Shown piece after piece: positions 1 through 8,411 of a stretch of 64,000 nucleotides of DNA (position 1 is its first letter; the number at the start of each line of letters is the position of its first letter). Both the position numbers and the translations under genes were made by a program. A model generated the notes under the pieces. It was not told where the DNA came from and did no database searches. It saw nothing but the letters and a program-made list of their open reading frames with translations. Source of the stretch: a virus; IMG/VR virus record IMGVR_UViG_3300018080_008436, positions 412,249 through 476,248 of that record, one strand, 5' to 3'.

Positions 1-330
1 CAGGTCATAATTTATGTTGTAGGACTCTTGCACTTTTACCTCCCGTATAGGAATTTTTTTGGGCTTTATCTCTCTACTCTCTTTAACTGTGGGTTTATGA
101 CCTTTTAAAGCATCATATTCTTCAATTAAAGACACTGTTCCATTTGACCCATCCGATTCAATAACTACTGTTTGAAATTCTTGAGGGCCATCTGGATGCT
201 TCCAACACTCAACAAAATCTGGCAGTTCAATATCTGGATCGTCATTTTCAGTATTTAGAATCTTCATCTCTGGCTTTGGCACTATGACTCTTTCACATGC
301 CAATTCATATGCCGACTTAATTTTTGACAT
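1..330 (-). CDS. Unknown protein, C-terminus cut by window edge
   Basis: The minus-strand frame is open from an ATG at 328-330 to the left edge, giving at least 110 residues starting MSKIKSAYELACERV. The visible part is charged and soluble, with an acidic stretch (NDDPDIELPDF) and a lysine-rich stretch (KPKKIPIREVKV). I see no signal peptide, membrane segment or catalytic motif. The start is supported by a minus-strand TATAAT at 358-363 and an AAAAGGG tract between it and the ATG, though the ribosome site lies rather far away. It is divergent from the gene at 410. Function unknown. Confidence 0.6.
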   Translation of the reverse strand, partial: MSKIKSAYELACERVIVPKPEMKILNTENDDPDIELPDFVECWKHPDGPQEFQTVVIESDGSNGTVSLIEEYDALKGHKPTVKESREIKPKKIPIREVKVQESYNINYDL

Positions 331-357
331 AAGTAGAATTTGCATACCCTTTTGTGC

Positions 358-382
358 ATTATACATATTTTCAGGGTATAAT
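358..382. promoter_or_regulatory. Divergent pair of -10 boxes
   Basis: A perfect TATAAT lies on the minus strand at 358-363 and another on the plus strand at 377-382, each about 20-30 bases ahead of a gene start (330 minus, 410 plus). The -35 regions are weak. This fits back-to-back sigma-70-type promoters sharing one short spacer, so one bound protein could control both genes. The inference rests only on position and box match. Confidence 0.45.
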
Positions 383-409
383 TTAGTAAACCGCATAGGA
401 GAACAGACA

Positions 410-733
410 ATGAAAAGATGGGAAGCTGTAGGTAAAAATGATAGTGAGATCAATGAAGATGACATCAATTGGGAGTTGGTAAAAAACAGAGTCAAGTCTC
501 TCCAATTAAACAACAATGGTCAAATCATCCGTTTGCCTGACAATATGGAATATATACAAGGGAAGACTGCCAGTGCCAATCTTATGGGTGGAAAAGTTCA
601 GATTGAATCTAGGTATGTTGGCATAAAAGTTGGAAATAATATAGTTAAGATACGAGTGGATGAAAAAACCAACGATATTTCCATAGAGGTAGAAGATGAC
701 CCCAATTACATACCTAATCCAAAACAGGACTAG
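410..733 (+). CDS. Small protein of unknown function
   Basis: The 107-residue protein starts at the ATG at 410 (MKRWEAVGKND), preceded by AGGAG at 397-401. The longer in-frame reading from 284 has no ribosome site and an implausible hydrophobic start. The protein is mixed-charge and probably soluble. Its second half alternates hydrophobic and charged residues (VGIKVGNNIVKIRVDEKTN), suggesting beta strands. Its end overlaps the next gene by 38 bases, so the two are probably translationally coupled. I do not recognise a family. Confidence 0.7.
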   Translation: MKRWEAVGKNDSEINEDDINWELVKNRVKSLQLNNNGQIIRLPDNMEYIQGKTASANLMGGKVQIESRYVGIKVGNNIVKIRVDEKTNDISIEVEDDPNYIPNPKQD

Positions 734-1121
734 AATTCCCATCAATACTTTGGATGCAAAGTCCTTAACATTTGGTATGGTGGCTCCAAACGAAACGGCC
801 CAAACCAATATCGTACAGCTTTATGTACCAGATGCCGCCGCAATTACCAATATTCGACTTGCATTAATCGATACTGGAGGTATAATGTTTGGATCTACTA
901 CTTTTGGAGTAGATAACAGATCGTTTATCGACAATAATGTAGTACCCGAATCATTTTTTCAAGGTGTTAGCGACAAAAGCGTAAATTCGCCTTACAATAT
1001 ATCAGTAGCAAACCTAAATAGATTAGCCAGTGAGTACATATATCTGAATGTGGATATCCCAATTGGTCAAACTTTTATCGCTGGAACAATAAGATATCAA
1101 TGGCTTTTTGACTATGCATAG
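696..1121 (+). CDS. Putative beta-rich virion-like protein
   Basis: The protein has 141 residues and starts at an ATG preceded by AGAGGT, inside the end of the previous gene. It is rich in V, I, T, N and aromatic residues with few charges, typical of a beta-sandwich structural protein; it ends GTIRYQWLFDYA. There is no signal peptide or catalytic motif. The tail of the gene abuts the ribosome site of the CCA-adding enzyme gene, so the cluster is one operon. A minor virion component is plausible only from composition. Confidence 0.6.
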   Translation: MTPITYLIQNRTRIPINTLDAKSLTFGMVAPNETAQTNIVQLYVPDAAAITNIRLALIDTGGIMFGSTTFGVDNRSFIDNNVVPESFFQGVSDKSVNSPYNISVANLNRLASEYIYLNVDIPIGQTFIAGTIRYQWLFDYA

Positions 1122-1128
1122 GGGTAAT

Positions 1129-3135
1129 ATGAGAGTACAAATACAACCAACAAAAGACGAACAAGAGCTTTTTGAACTATTAAGGAATACAGTTAAGAAA
1201 GTGGCCCCTGGAACTTCATTAAGAGTTGCAGGCGGGTGGGTTCGTGACAATCTTCTAGGGAAGAAGTCAAATGACATTGATTTCATGGTTGACAACATGT
1301 CTGGAGAGCAAATTGCTCGATTAATCACAAATGAGCTTGGTCTAAGTGGACCCCATGTTGTTCAAGCAAACCCAGATGCCTCCAAACATTTGGAAACCGC
1401 TGGAGCAGAAATCCCCATATCAAATGGCAAGGTGTTTGATCTTGATTTTGCCATCGCAAGACAAGAAATTTACCATGATGACTCAAGAATTCCTGAGATC
1501 AAACCAGCGACTCCAGAAGAAGACGCTTTCAGAAGGGATTTGACCATTAATTCTATGTTCTACAATATTATGACTGGAGAACTGGAAGATTTCACTGGAA
1601 GAGGAATGGAAGATCTTAAGAGTAGAACAATTAAAACTCCTGAAGACCCACTGAAAACATTCAAAGATGACCCTTTAAGAATTTTCAGAACTATTCGTTT
1701 CGCTTCAAGGTACAATGGTAATATTGACCCAGAAACACTTTCTGCTATGAATAATCCAGAATTACATAGCGAAATTAGAGAAAAAGTGTCAAAAGAGAGG
1801 ATTCAAGAGGAACTCTTCAAAACAATGAAGGGACCAAATCCTCTGATGGCCATCAATTTGCTGAAAGAAACTGGCATATTCAGAGACATCATAGAAGATG
1901 CTGTCAAAGGTAGTAAATTTGAAGGAAAAATCGCTCCACTTGACATGGAGCAGAACAATCCTCATCATGAGCTAACGGTTTGGGGTCACACCCTAAAAGT
2001 TGTCGAAAATCTGTTGATGTACTATCCAGACACAGATCCTGAGAAACGTGCTATCATGATCCTAACAGCGGTTATGCATGATTTAGGGAAGCTTTATTAC
2101 GACATTCATGTCGATAAGGGGGATCAAACTTCTTACTATGGACATGCAGACGCTAGTGGTGAAATTGCTGAGATGATTATGCGTTACTTGAAGTTTAATA
2201 ACAAAATGATTGATCAAGTCTCCAAGATGTCAAAGCATCATATGAGAGTTCACTTGGTTGAAAATGACAAAAACTTAAGTGGCGAAGGAAAACGTTTGGC
2301 ATTTTTCAGAAAATTTATTAGAAAGATGCTGGCTGAAGGTATCGATGCGATGGACATAATGAATCTTTCTATTGCTGATGCTTATAGCAAAGGTCACAAA
2401 ATTGTTGATCCTTCAGTAGTTAAAAACTATCAACTTTTAAAAACTCAACTTGAGCAGGCTTTGGCTTCAATAAGTGTTGACCAAAATCAAAAGAAAGTTG
2501 TCCCAGTGTTGAATGGACGAGAAATTATGACTATTCTAAACATTAATCCTGGGTGCATGGTTGGTGATGCGACTAGATTTGTTTATGAGTTAATGGATGA
2601 GAATCCTAAAATCACCAAAGATGAGGCCGCAGAAAGATTAGTTGAAGAGTTCGCACACAAAATTGACAACGAAGAAAAAATTAGGCAAGCTTCTGCATGT
2701 CCAAAGCATCTTCTGTTTAGCAAGATTGATGAAATAAAAGAAGCGATTAATGATGAGAATTGTGACAGAGCAATTACAATTATGACCACTCTCAAGAAAG
2801 AGAATGAAGATGACGAAAGTGTATATGCAGAAATTGCGAACCGTATGCTTGATGTCTTGCTTATAGACCGTTCGAAAAGGAACTTTGAACTTCTAGGTTA
2901 TGTATTTGACAAAGCAATAGATAACTTCTTTGATGTAGAAGTTTGCATACCTGTTCTTGGAATCTTGTTACTCTTAAAGACAGGTACAAAAGAAGAGCAT
3001 ATAGAAACATTATGTGAAAGAATGAAGAACATGGCGAATGATAAATTACAAGTCATGTTAAAGAAATTACCTGATGATGCTTATCATAAGAAATTCATAA
3101 AAAGGTTAAAGAATGGAAGATGTAACTGCAAATGA
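1129..3135 (+). CDS. cca: CCA-adding tRNA nucleotidyltransferase with HD domain
   Basis: Class II nucleotidyltransferase that would add or repair the 3'-CCA end of tRNAs. Seen: GGWVRD at residues 35-40 and the metal-binding DID at 49-51; RRDLTINSMFYN near 135, where the family has RRDxTINA; and the neck motif DDPLRIFRTIRFASRY near 180-195. An HD-type phosphohydrolase domain follows (GHTLKVVENLL, then MHDLGK with the HD at about 317-318). The last 200 residues, helical and charged, match nothing I know. At 668 residues it is longer than most bacterial enzymes. The ATG at 1129 is chosen because AGGGG lies at 1120-1124; in-frame TTG 1108 and ATG 1114 lack one. Phage copies usually accompany phage tRNAs, but none is seen here. 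Confidence 0.9.
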   Translation: MRVQIQPTKDEQELFELLRNTVKKVAPGTSLRVAGGWVRDNLLGKKSNDIDFMVDNMSGEQIARLITNELGLSGPHVVQANPDASKHLETAGAEIPISNGKVFDLDFAIARQEIYHDDSRIPEIKPATPEEDAFRRDLTINSMFYNIMTGELEDFTGRGMEDLKSRTIKTPEDPLKTFKDDPLRIFRTIRFASRYNGNIDPETLSAMNNPELHSEIREKVSKERIQEELFKTMKGPNPLMAINLLKETGIFRDIIEDAVKGSKFEGKIAPLDMEQNNPHHELTVWGHTLKVVENLLMYYPDTDPEKRAIMILTAVMHDLGKLYYDIHVDKGDQTSYYGHADASGEIAEMIMRYLKFNNKMIDQVSKMSKHHMRVHLVENDKNLSGEGKRLAFFRKFIRKMLAEGIDAMDIMNLSIADAYSKGHKIVDPSVVKNYQLLKTQLEQALASISVDQNQKKVVPVLNGREIMTILNINPGCMVGDATRFVYELMDENPKITKDEAAERLVEEFAHKIDNEEKIRQASACPKHLLFSKIDEIKEAINDENCDRAITIMTTLKKENEDDESVYAEIANRMLDVLLIDRSKRNFELLGYVFDKAIDNFFDVEVCIPVLGILLLLKTGTKEEHIETLCERMKNMANDKLQVMLKKLPDDAYHKKFIKRLKNGRCNCK

Positions 3136-3721
3136 AGTCGCTTCATACGTTGAGGCATTAAATGTAGCCAATATGGATGGCGAGATAAAGAAACCAGAAG
3201 TGCTTGGAGTTTTGCAATCTCTTCCATCCCCAAATCACATCAAAAGATACTTATCAAATGAAGAAGCAAGAGTCTTGTTTGAAAGCATCCGATGGATTTG
3301 GAAAGAAACAAGTGGTAAAGATATTAGTGAGACATTTAATTTCGAGCCTGCTCCAGAATCATTGCTAGGAAATTACTGGATGCTAAGGAATGGTCTGATC
3401 TTTCATGGTATCAACCATTATGGCATCATTAAAAGAAATATGACGCTCTTTTCTAACGTCCTGAAGTTAGAGCCGTTTGTACTGCATCAGAAGCTTGCAG
3501 GCATACCACAAGACCTAATTAAGTACGTTATAGACAATGGGGGGATGAGAATCTTCGTTACGGCTGACAAAAGAGCATATTTCCAAATGAATGATCAGGT
3601 TTATGCCAATTGGGGTAGGGCCAAAGTTAAAGGACTGGACTTCGGAAACAAAGTGGTCAAACTTGTTGACCCCACTACCCGATTTGACGGTTGGAACTCT
3701 GGAATTACCTTAAAACTCTAG
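3113..3721 (+). CDS. Unknown protein after the CCA enzyme
   Basis: The protein has 202 residues and starts at an ATG inside the end of the preceding gene (23-base overlap), with an AAGG upstream. The N-terminal third is helical and acidic. The centre (WKETSGKDI, NYWMLRNGLIFHGINHYGIIKRN) is aromatic-rich, and the C-terminal third looks beta-rich (MRIFVTADKRAYFQMNDQVYANWGR). No motif is recognised. Its stop overlaps by four bases the stop of the convergent gene, leaving no room for a terminator. Confidence 0.65.
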   Translation: MEDVTANEVASYVEALNVANMDGEIKKPEVLGVLQSLPSPNHIKRYLSNEEARVLFESIRWIWKETSGKDISETFNFEPAPESLLGNYWMLRNGLIFHGINHYGIIKRNMTLFSNVLKLEPFVLHQKLAGIPQDLIKYVIDNGGMRIFVTADKRAYFQMNDQVYANWGRAKVKGLDFGNKVVKLVDPTTRFDGWNSGITLKL

Positions 3722-5475
3722 TTCATAAAGAACGGGTCATCATCATCGTCGTCGTCATCAAATTCTACAGGTGGCAGATCTTCCTCAGGATGTTTTCTCT
3801 TAGGTGGCAATGGTTCGTCTTTCGTTGAAGGGCCAAACAATGATGCAAGTTCTGCTTCAAAATCTACATCATCCCATATCAACTCATCAAGATCTTCTTC
3901 TGCACCAGGAGAAAGTGGGTCTGATGGATCAACTTCTGCACCATCGATAGCATCTCCAGTACCTTCATCAATGTCACCAGCATCTTTGTCTTCTTCATCT
4001 GTTTCGGTTTCCCAGAAACCAGTTTCATCCAACTGATCTTTGAATCGATTCAGAATTTCTTTCGCTTCTTCTTGATCACTAATAATATAACTTGATGCTT
4101 CGAAAAGCTCTTGTACTGGTCCAGCACCCATATATCCAACCAATCCTAATCCAACGATATCTTCTGGTTTACATTGCATGAATCTTCTGAAGTTCTCAGG
4201 ACCAATCTGCATTTGCATTTGCTCATTTACCAATTCATCTGATTCTTTTAGAATGGCAATCGCCTCTTCCATCTCCAAAGGACGTTGTCCTCTGCTTGCT
4301 CTAGACTCATTGTCCAATTGGTGATCAGTTGCTTTTGAGAAAATACCCTTGGTAAGTTCCTGACAAATAATAATAAAGTTCATACCTTGAGCTACAGTGT
4401 TACCTTCATCATCATTATGACTCCAACCAGTTCCTTTTTGGCCTAACTGATCAGCCATCATCCTAACCATCTCTGGATCGATGTAATAAAAATGCTGACA
4501 CATCAAATTAGAGAACTTTTCATAAAGTCCTAAGAGTTGAGGATTAATGTCATTGATCGCACCTTGGACTTCTTCCATCTCAGTTACATCAAATAATTCA
4601 TTAAGTCCTGCGCCTTGAGCCAATGAATTCATGATGATGCGTTTGTTAATTTCACCTTCAAGTTCTGGAGTTATTTCAATATCTACTTCTGGGAAGTCTT
4701 CTTCACCTGAAGGACCCATCTCTTCCATATATTTGATTTCTAACTCATCCCTATCAACATTCCATTTACGAGAGATAACGTCTTTTGCGAGGTCCATCAA
4801 CTGCTCTTCATTTCCTTGTTCCAAAGCTTGGATTTCTCTAAGGAGTCCAAGAATCTGCATCATAACTTGTTGAATGTTAGTGTTTACAGGGATATCCTTC
4901 TCTTCTGCAATATTCGTAATATATTCATAGTTTGCGCGAGCTAGTTCATCACCATAATGAGAAAGCACTGGATTTTGAGAAAGGATATTGTTTTGAGGAA
5001 TATCTTGCCAGAAATTTCTTACACCTCTTTGTACTGAGGCATCGTAATCAGCGGCGGCGACCTTCTGTTCAAGAAGACGGATTTCGTAACCACTTATCTT
5101 TTTTTTTAACTCCGAAGTAATGGTCGGCAAGTTATCAGGGGATACTTGTGCGGCCAATGGAAGATCTTCTTCTGGTTCTTCAGCTTTAGGTTTTGGTTGT
5201 ACGATAGGTTTAGGATTACGTGGTCTTCTTTTCCCAGGTTTTCCAGGCTTAGTCTTTTCTCCTGGTGTAGTTCTGGGTTTGGTTGTTGGAGCGGCTGGAG
5301 CAGGTCCTGATCTTTCGGTTGATGGAGCAGGTTCAGCTTCTCTTACCATATCTTCTGCTTGAACAACTAAATTGCCATCTTCGTCTAGCCATCCAGCTTT
5401 TTTACCAAATTCTTCCCAATCTTTTTGAGACAATTTAACGGTCTTTTTGCCATTGGCGTTTTTTATAATTTTCAT
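3718..5475 (-). CDS. Large acidic protein with MKIIK leader and GKKAGW domain
   Basis: The 585-residue protein opens with the leader MKIIKNA, then a short domain with K-T-x-x-x-L-S-x-K-D-W and GKKAGW that recurs at the N-termini encoded at 6505-6912 and 10920-11318. Next come a proline/lysine-rich linker (about 45-105), a helical body and an acidic tail that ends with a run of eight aspartates before PFFMN. The ribosome site is GGAT in a short AT-rich leader. It is the last minus-strand gene of this block and has no visible terminator. Leader, linker and acidic tail suggest a virion or packaged protein, but the function is unknown. Confidence 0.7.
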   Translation of the reverse strand: MKIIKNANGKKTVKLSQKDWEEFGKKAGWLDEDGNLVVQAEDMVREAEPAPSTERSGPAPAAPTTKPRTTPGEKTKPGKPGKRRPRNPKPIVQPKPKAEEPEEDLPLAAQVSPDNLPTITSELKKKISGYEIRLLEQKVAAADYDASVQRGVRNFWQDIPQNNILSQNPVLSHYGDELARANYEYITNIAEEKDIPVNTNIQQVMMQILGLLREIQALEQGNEEQLMDLAKDVISRKWNVDRDELEIKYMEEMGPSGEEDFPEVDIEITPELEGEINKRIIMNSLAQGAGLNELFDVTEMEEVQGAINDINPQLLGLYEKFSNLMCQHFYYIDPEMVRMMADQLGQKGTGWSHNDDEGNTVAQGMNFIIICQELTKGIFSKATDHQLDNESRASRGQRPLEMEEAIAILKESDELVNEQMQMQIGPENFRRFMQCKPEDIVGLGLVGYMGAGPVQELFEASSYIISDQEEAKEILNRFKDQLDETGFWETETDEEDKDAGDIDEGTGDAIDGAEVDPSDPLSPGAEEDLDELIWDDVDFEAELASLFGPSTKDEPLPPKRKHPEEDLPPVEFDDDDDDDDPFFMN

Positions 5476-5537
5476 AATATCAATATCCTCTAAAAACTAA
5501 TTGATGTTTAATTCCAATTAAGGTAGTAATAATCCTT

Positions 5538-6488
5538 TTATGGATTTACTTCTAGCCCCATTCTTGCATATTCTTCTAGATTTATCGCTGGATTTGAGGC
5601 TTTGACTTTTACAAAAGTCGAATGGTCACATTCTTTCCACAAATCTTCTCTATCCTCTCCCCCTTCAAAGATTATCATATCATAATCTATGTGTGCGGGA
5701 GTCATCCACTCTCCATTATGCCAAATCTGGAAATCCACATCTGCATCTCTATATTGGTTCAACTTGTTGATATGGACTTCTGCATAAAGGAAATCTGGTG
5801 GTTTTTCAATTTTTAATGTATATTTATTATAGCCTGCTGGGACTATCCAAGGGTTTTGGAAAACAAAATACAAATCTTTTGAAACTTTTAACAAATCACC
5901 TCTTTGTTGAACCCAATTCCCCTTTTCATACCAATTCTTATTTTGAGAGAATGAAACAATTCCCCTTCTAACAACATTTTGCTTATCCTTATATGTCCCA
6001 TAATATCCTGATTTAGCAATGGGACTGTAAAAAGTCAGATGACTTCCATCGGCCTCCACTTGTCTTCGAGCGTTATTAAAGGCTCTAACTTCTTCATCTT
6101 CCTCTTCTTCAATAGGATCAGCTTCTTGAGGAGCGTTCGGATCAGCTTCTTGAGGAGCGTTCGGATCAGCTTCTTGAGGAGCGTTCGGATCTATCCCTGC
6201 CAGAAGTTGAGCATTTCGTTCTCTCTCCAATAATTCAAAAAGATCATCTGGTTCATCTATGTCTGGAATTTTCATTTTTCCATCTTTCAACGCATCGTCT
6301 ATTTGTTCTGGAGTTAGAGGTTTTTTATAACCTTTTATCTTCCCTTGTTTATCAAGTACTGGTTGCCTTTCTTCTTGCGTCCAGCCTATTTCTTTTAGCC
6401 TATTCTGATATTCTTTACATTCTATATAGTCTGCTCTTTGAGCCTCTTTAAGAAAAGAATAAAATTCAAATTGCTTGTACCAACTCAT
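5538..6488 (-). CDS. Unknown protein with SWYK leader and DPNAPQEA repeats
   Basis: The protein has 316 residues and starts MSWYKQFEFYSFLKEAQ, a variant of the NWYKKAQ leader seen at 11925. An AGGAG precedes the start. Three exact copies of DPNAPQEA lie at about 99-122, encoded by a 24-base tandem repeat, followed by the acidic run IEEEEDEE. The second half is aromatic and beta-like (SGYYGTYKDKQNVVRRGIVSF, NWYEKGNWVQQRGDL). The repeat probably acts as a flexible linker between an N-terminal helical part and a C-terminal globular part. No enzyme motif is seen. Confidence 0.7.
   Translation of the reverse strand: MSWYKQFEFYSFLKEAQRADYIECKEYQNRLKEIGWTQEERQPVLDKQGKIKGYKKPLTPEQIDDALKDGKMKIPDIDEPDDLFELLERERNAQLLAGIDPNAPQEADPNAPQEADPNAPQEADPIEEEEDEEVRAFNNARRQVEADGSHLTFYSPIAKSGYYGTYKDKQNVVRRGIVSFSQNKNWYEKGNWVQQRGDLLKVSKDLYFVFQNPWIVPAGYNKYTLKIEKPPDFLYAEVHINKLNQYRDADVDFQIWHNGEWMTPAHIDYDMIIFEGGEDREDLWKECDHSTFVKVKASNPAINLEEYARMGLEVNP
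6115..6186. repeat. Three 24-base tandem repeats
   Basis: The 24-base unit beginning ggatcagcttcttgagga occurs three times without a mismatch at 6115-6138, 6139-6162 and 6163-6186, in frame, encoding DPNAPQEA three times. Exact identity suggests recent expansion by slippage, so copy number is likely to vary between relatives. Confidence 0.95.
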
Positions 6489-6504
6489 AGAATCTCCTAA
6501 AAAC

Positions 6505-6912
6505 TTATAACATCATTAAATCACTAAAATCTGTATCTTCTCTTTCAGGTGGGTTACAAAGTTCCTCAAGCTGTTCTACAGAAAGGCTTGGCTTAATATT
6601 GTCAAGTCCTCTGAACTCAACAACTTGATCGGTCCCCTTGTTTTTAAGAACTATGGCGTAAAGATCTCCACTAATGAAGTAAACGGATATATCATTTCTA
6701 GCAAGATATTCTCTGGCATAAGATTCTGACTGGACACTCCAACCACCTTCTTGACCCAGTTCCATTAGTCTTTTTACACCTGTAACATCTTCTTTCGTAA
6801 AATTGAAGTTTCTGTTTGCAGTTTTTAGCCAACCAGATTTCTGACCCATGACCAACCACTCTTTTTTAGACATTTGAACTGTTGTCTTTCCAGCTTTTCT
6901 AACTAGTTTCAT
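6505..6912 (-). CDS. Small protein with MKLVRKA leader and GQKSGW domain
   Basis: The protein has 135 residues. The leader MKLVRKA is followed by a K-T-T-V-Q-M-S-K-K-E-W ... GQKSGW motif also present at the N-termini encoded at 3718-5475 and 10920-11318. The rest has a predicted beta part (DISVYFISGDLYAIVLKNKG) and an acidic tail. GAGGAG lies just before the ATG, and the gene begins 3 bases after the stop of the gene at 6916-7194, so they are co-transcribed. Function unknown. Confidence 0.7.
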   Translation of the reverse strand: MKLVRKAGKTTVQMSKKEWLVMGQKSGWLKTANRNFNFTKEDVTGVKRLMELGQEGGWSVQSESYAREYLARNDISVYFISGDLYAIVLKNKGTDQVVEFRGLDNIKPSLSVEQLEELCNPPEREDTDFSDLMML

Positions 6913-6915
6913 TAT

Positions 6916-7194
6916 TTACTCCTCAACATTAGCAACATCTTTTTCAGATGGTGCTTGGCCATGTTCCAGATGCATTTTCATTGCATCACGTAGCTTGAAT
7001 TTATCTGTATATCTAACAGTAATTACTCCACCTGGATAAATGAGGTCCCAGCAGATTTCACCATCACAATCTTTATTCCTAATCATCCCTCCAGCATCAC
7101 GCCATCTGTCGATTAGTTCTTCCATTTCTCTTCTAAAAACAAAGACATCATTCTCTCTTTGTAAAAATGGCATCGCTATTTTAATAATCTTCAT
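6916..7194 (-). CDS. Small MKIIK-leader protein
   Basis: The protein has 92 residues and starts at the ATG at 7194 (MKIIKIAMPF); a TTG one codon upstream is also open but less likely. The body is a helical, charged segment (FRREMEELIDRWRDAG) then a beta-like segment (EICWDLIYPGGVITVRY). The sequence GAATAAATTAGAAT on the minus strand starts 25 bases before the ATG, the same spacing as at the gene starting at 11318, which suggests a shared promoter element. No known family. Confidence 0.65.
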   Translation of the reverse strand: MKIIKIAMPFLQRENDVFVFRREMEELIDRWRDAGGMIRNKDCDGEICWDLIYPGGVITVRYTDKFKLRDAMKMHLEHGQAPSEKDVANVEE

Positions 7195-7263
7195 CAAATA
7201 TCCCCAAATGAATTGCTTATTCTAATTTATTCTTCAATATCAACCATCTAACCTTCATTAACA

Positions 7264-7291
7264 CAAAAAAAGCCCCTTGATTTCAAGGGGC
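7264..7291 (-). terminator. Rho-independent terminator
   Basis: On the minus strand GCCCCTTG pairs with CAAGGGGC across the loop AAAT, followed by an uninterrupted T tract (7264-7271). It ends the transcript of the gene at 7372-7947. Confidence 0.85.
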
Positions 7292-7371
7292 AGAAATAAT
7301 GCTCTGTCATTCAGGGAAGCAAAAATAATGCCTTATTCCCAAACAGCATCCATAAGTTCATATATTTATTT

Positions 7372-7947
7372 TTATTTATTCTCGCAGACATCTATTAACT
7401 CATAGATTAAATCTTTTTGATCATCTGTGAATTTCCATCGGACATTAACATTTTTGTCTGCCCAGTCTTTTGCGCTATTACCTTTCTCTTGCCCCATACT
7501 GACCCAATCAGCCACCATTTCAGCTATGTCAATGTCCCCCATCTTAGTGCCATCAATCATTTTTTCGGGTGGTTTGTCTCTATCATTTCTGTTGATGAGA
7601 TCGACCGTTTCAGATGAATGAAACTCTGGATGATGCCTATTACTTTTTACATGATGCTCAGTAGCTTTATTCATCTTTTCATCCATCCCATCTGGCGGTT
7701 CCCAGTCTACACCATCATCTTTGCATTTATAACTCCATGTTACATAAAGATATGGTTCATACTCTGGATCTTCAAATTTACTATCGTCATGATGACTGGC
7801 CTGTTCGATAAGGTCTTCGAATTTGTCATCGTAGTCAGCAATCTTTTTGCAGTATTTCTGAACTCGCTTGATATGTTCTCTAGTTCTTTTTTCAAAGAAC
7901 TCTTCTATTTCTTTCTTCTCACTTTTCGCTGTCCTGATTAATTTCAT
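7372..7947 (-). CDS. DUF5662-like, HD-type phage protein with MKLIRTA leader
   Basis: The protein has 191 residues from the ATG at 7947 (MKLIRTAKSEKKE), preceded by GGAGG. The key signature is HHDDSKFEDPEYEPY followed by ATEHHVKSNRHHPEF, which matches the conserved pattern of DUF5662, a phage-associated family resembling HD-type metal-dependent phosphohydrolases. The histidines and aspartates would bind the metal; the substrate is unknown. A promoter-like TTGTCT-17-TATAAT lies upstream inside the previous terminator hairpin, and a strong terminator follows at 7264, so this is a single-gene unit. The leader is shared with neighbours of unrelated fold. Confidence 0.75.
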   Translation of the reverse strand: MKLIRTAKSEKKEIEEFFEKRTREHIKRVQKYCKKIADYDDKFEDLIEQASHHDDSKFEDPEYEPYLYVTWSYKCKDDGVDWEPPDGMDEKMNKATEHHVKSNRHHPEFHSSETVDLINRNDRDKPPEKMIDGTKMGDIDIAEMVADWVSMGQEKGNSAKDWADKNVNVRWKFTDDQKDLIYELIDVCENK

Positions 7948-7965
7948 TGTAATACCTCCATGATT

Positions 7966-8001
7966 ATTATACAAAAAACCCCTTGTAGAGACAAGGGGTT
8001 T
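7966..8001 (-). terminator. Terminator hairpin overlapping a promoter
   Basis: On the minus strand AACCCCTTGT pairs with ACAAGGGGTT (7977-7986 with 7991-8000), followed by a T tract, ending the EF-hand gene. The left arm contains TTGTCT and, 17 bases later, TATAAT at 7966-7971, so the same DNA can serve as the promoter of the gene starting at 7947. Confidence 0.8.
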
Positions 8002-8018
8002 AGATGTACACAGAAAGC

Positions 8019-8333
8019 TTATTTTTCTGGTTTGGGTTGTGGAGGTTGGGGTCTGCCTTTTCCATGGCCTCTCATGCCTTTTCCAGGGCCATTACCATGT
8101 CTTCCCCTCATGCCTTCACGATGACGCTTCATCCTTTCTTTCATCATAGCAGTTAACTCTGAACGATCTAACTTACCATCTTTGTCAACGTCAAAGTTTT
8201 CCATGACTCTGTCCAATACCTTTTCCAAACACTTCTCTGGACTTGGACGTTCAGGGCGTTCGGGTCTCTCGGTTTCTTGGGCTGAAAGAGTGCAGGCAAA
8301 AACTAGGGCGAGTAATACGATTAATGCTTTCAT
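8019..8333 (-). CDS. Secreted single EF-hand protein
   Basis: The protein has 104 residues from the ATG at 8333, preceded by AAAGGAGAT. The N-terminus MKALIVLLALVFACTLSAQ is a classical Sec signal peptide, so export to the periplasm or outside is likely; the FAC could be a weak lipobox. The mature part has an ERPERPERP stretch, then one canonical EF-hand loop DVDKDGKLDRSE (acidic residues at 1, 3, 5, 9 and 12, glycine at 6), then an arginine/glycine/histidine-rich tail ending in a PQPPQPKPEK run. Calcium binding is very likely. It has its own sigma-54-type promoter and its own terminator, an arrangement typical of a moron. Similar small proteins occur in aquatic bacteria, so host origin is plausible. 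Confidence 0.8.
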   Translation of the reverse strand: MKALIVLLALVFACTLSAQETERPERPERPSPEKCLEKVLDRVMENFDVDKDGKLDRSELTAMMKERMKRHREGMRGRHGNGPGKGMRGHGKGRPQPPQPKPEK

Positions 8334-8370
8334 AATAAGATCTCCTTTATTAAGCAATGAATTTGTTAAC

Positions 8371-8385
8371 GCAAGTGCTGTGCCA
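8371..8385 (-). promoter_or_regulatory. Sigma-54-type (-24/-12) promoter
   Basis: The minus strand reads TGGCACAGCACTTGC, matching the sigma-54 core GG-N10-GC and the TGGCAC-N5-TTGC consensus. The predicted start near 8360 leaves a leader of about 26 bases with AAAGGAGAT ahead of the EF-hand ATG at 8333. Sigma-54 promoters need an activator; paired upstream repeats are candidates for its sites. Confidence 0.7.
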
Positions 8386-8411
8386 AATGTTTTATTGGGT
8401 AAATGGTCACT

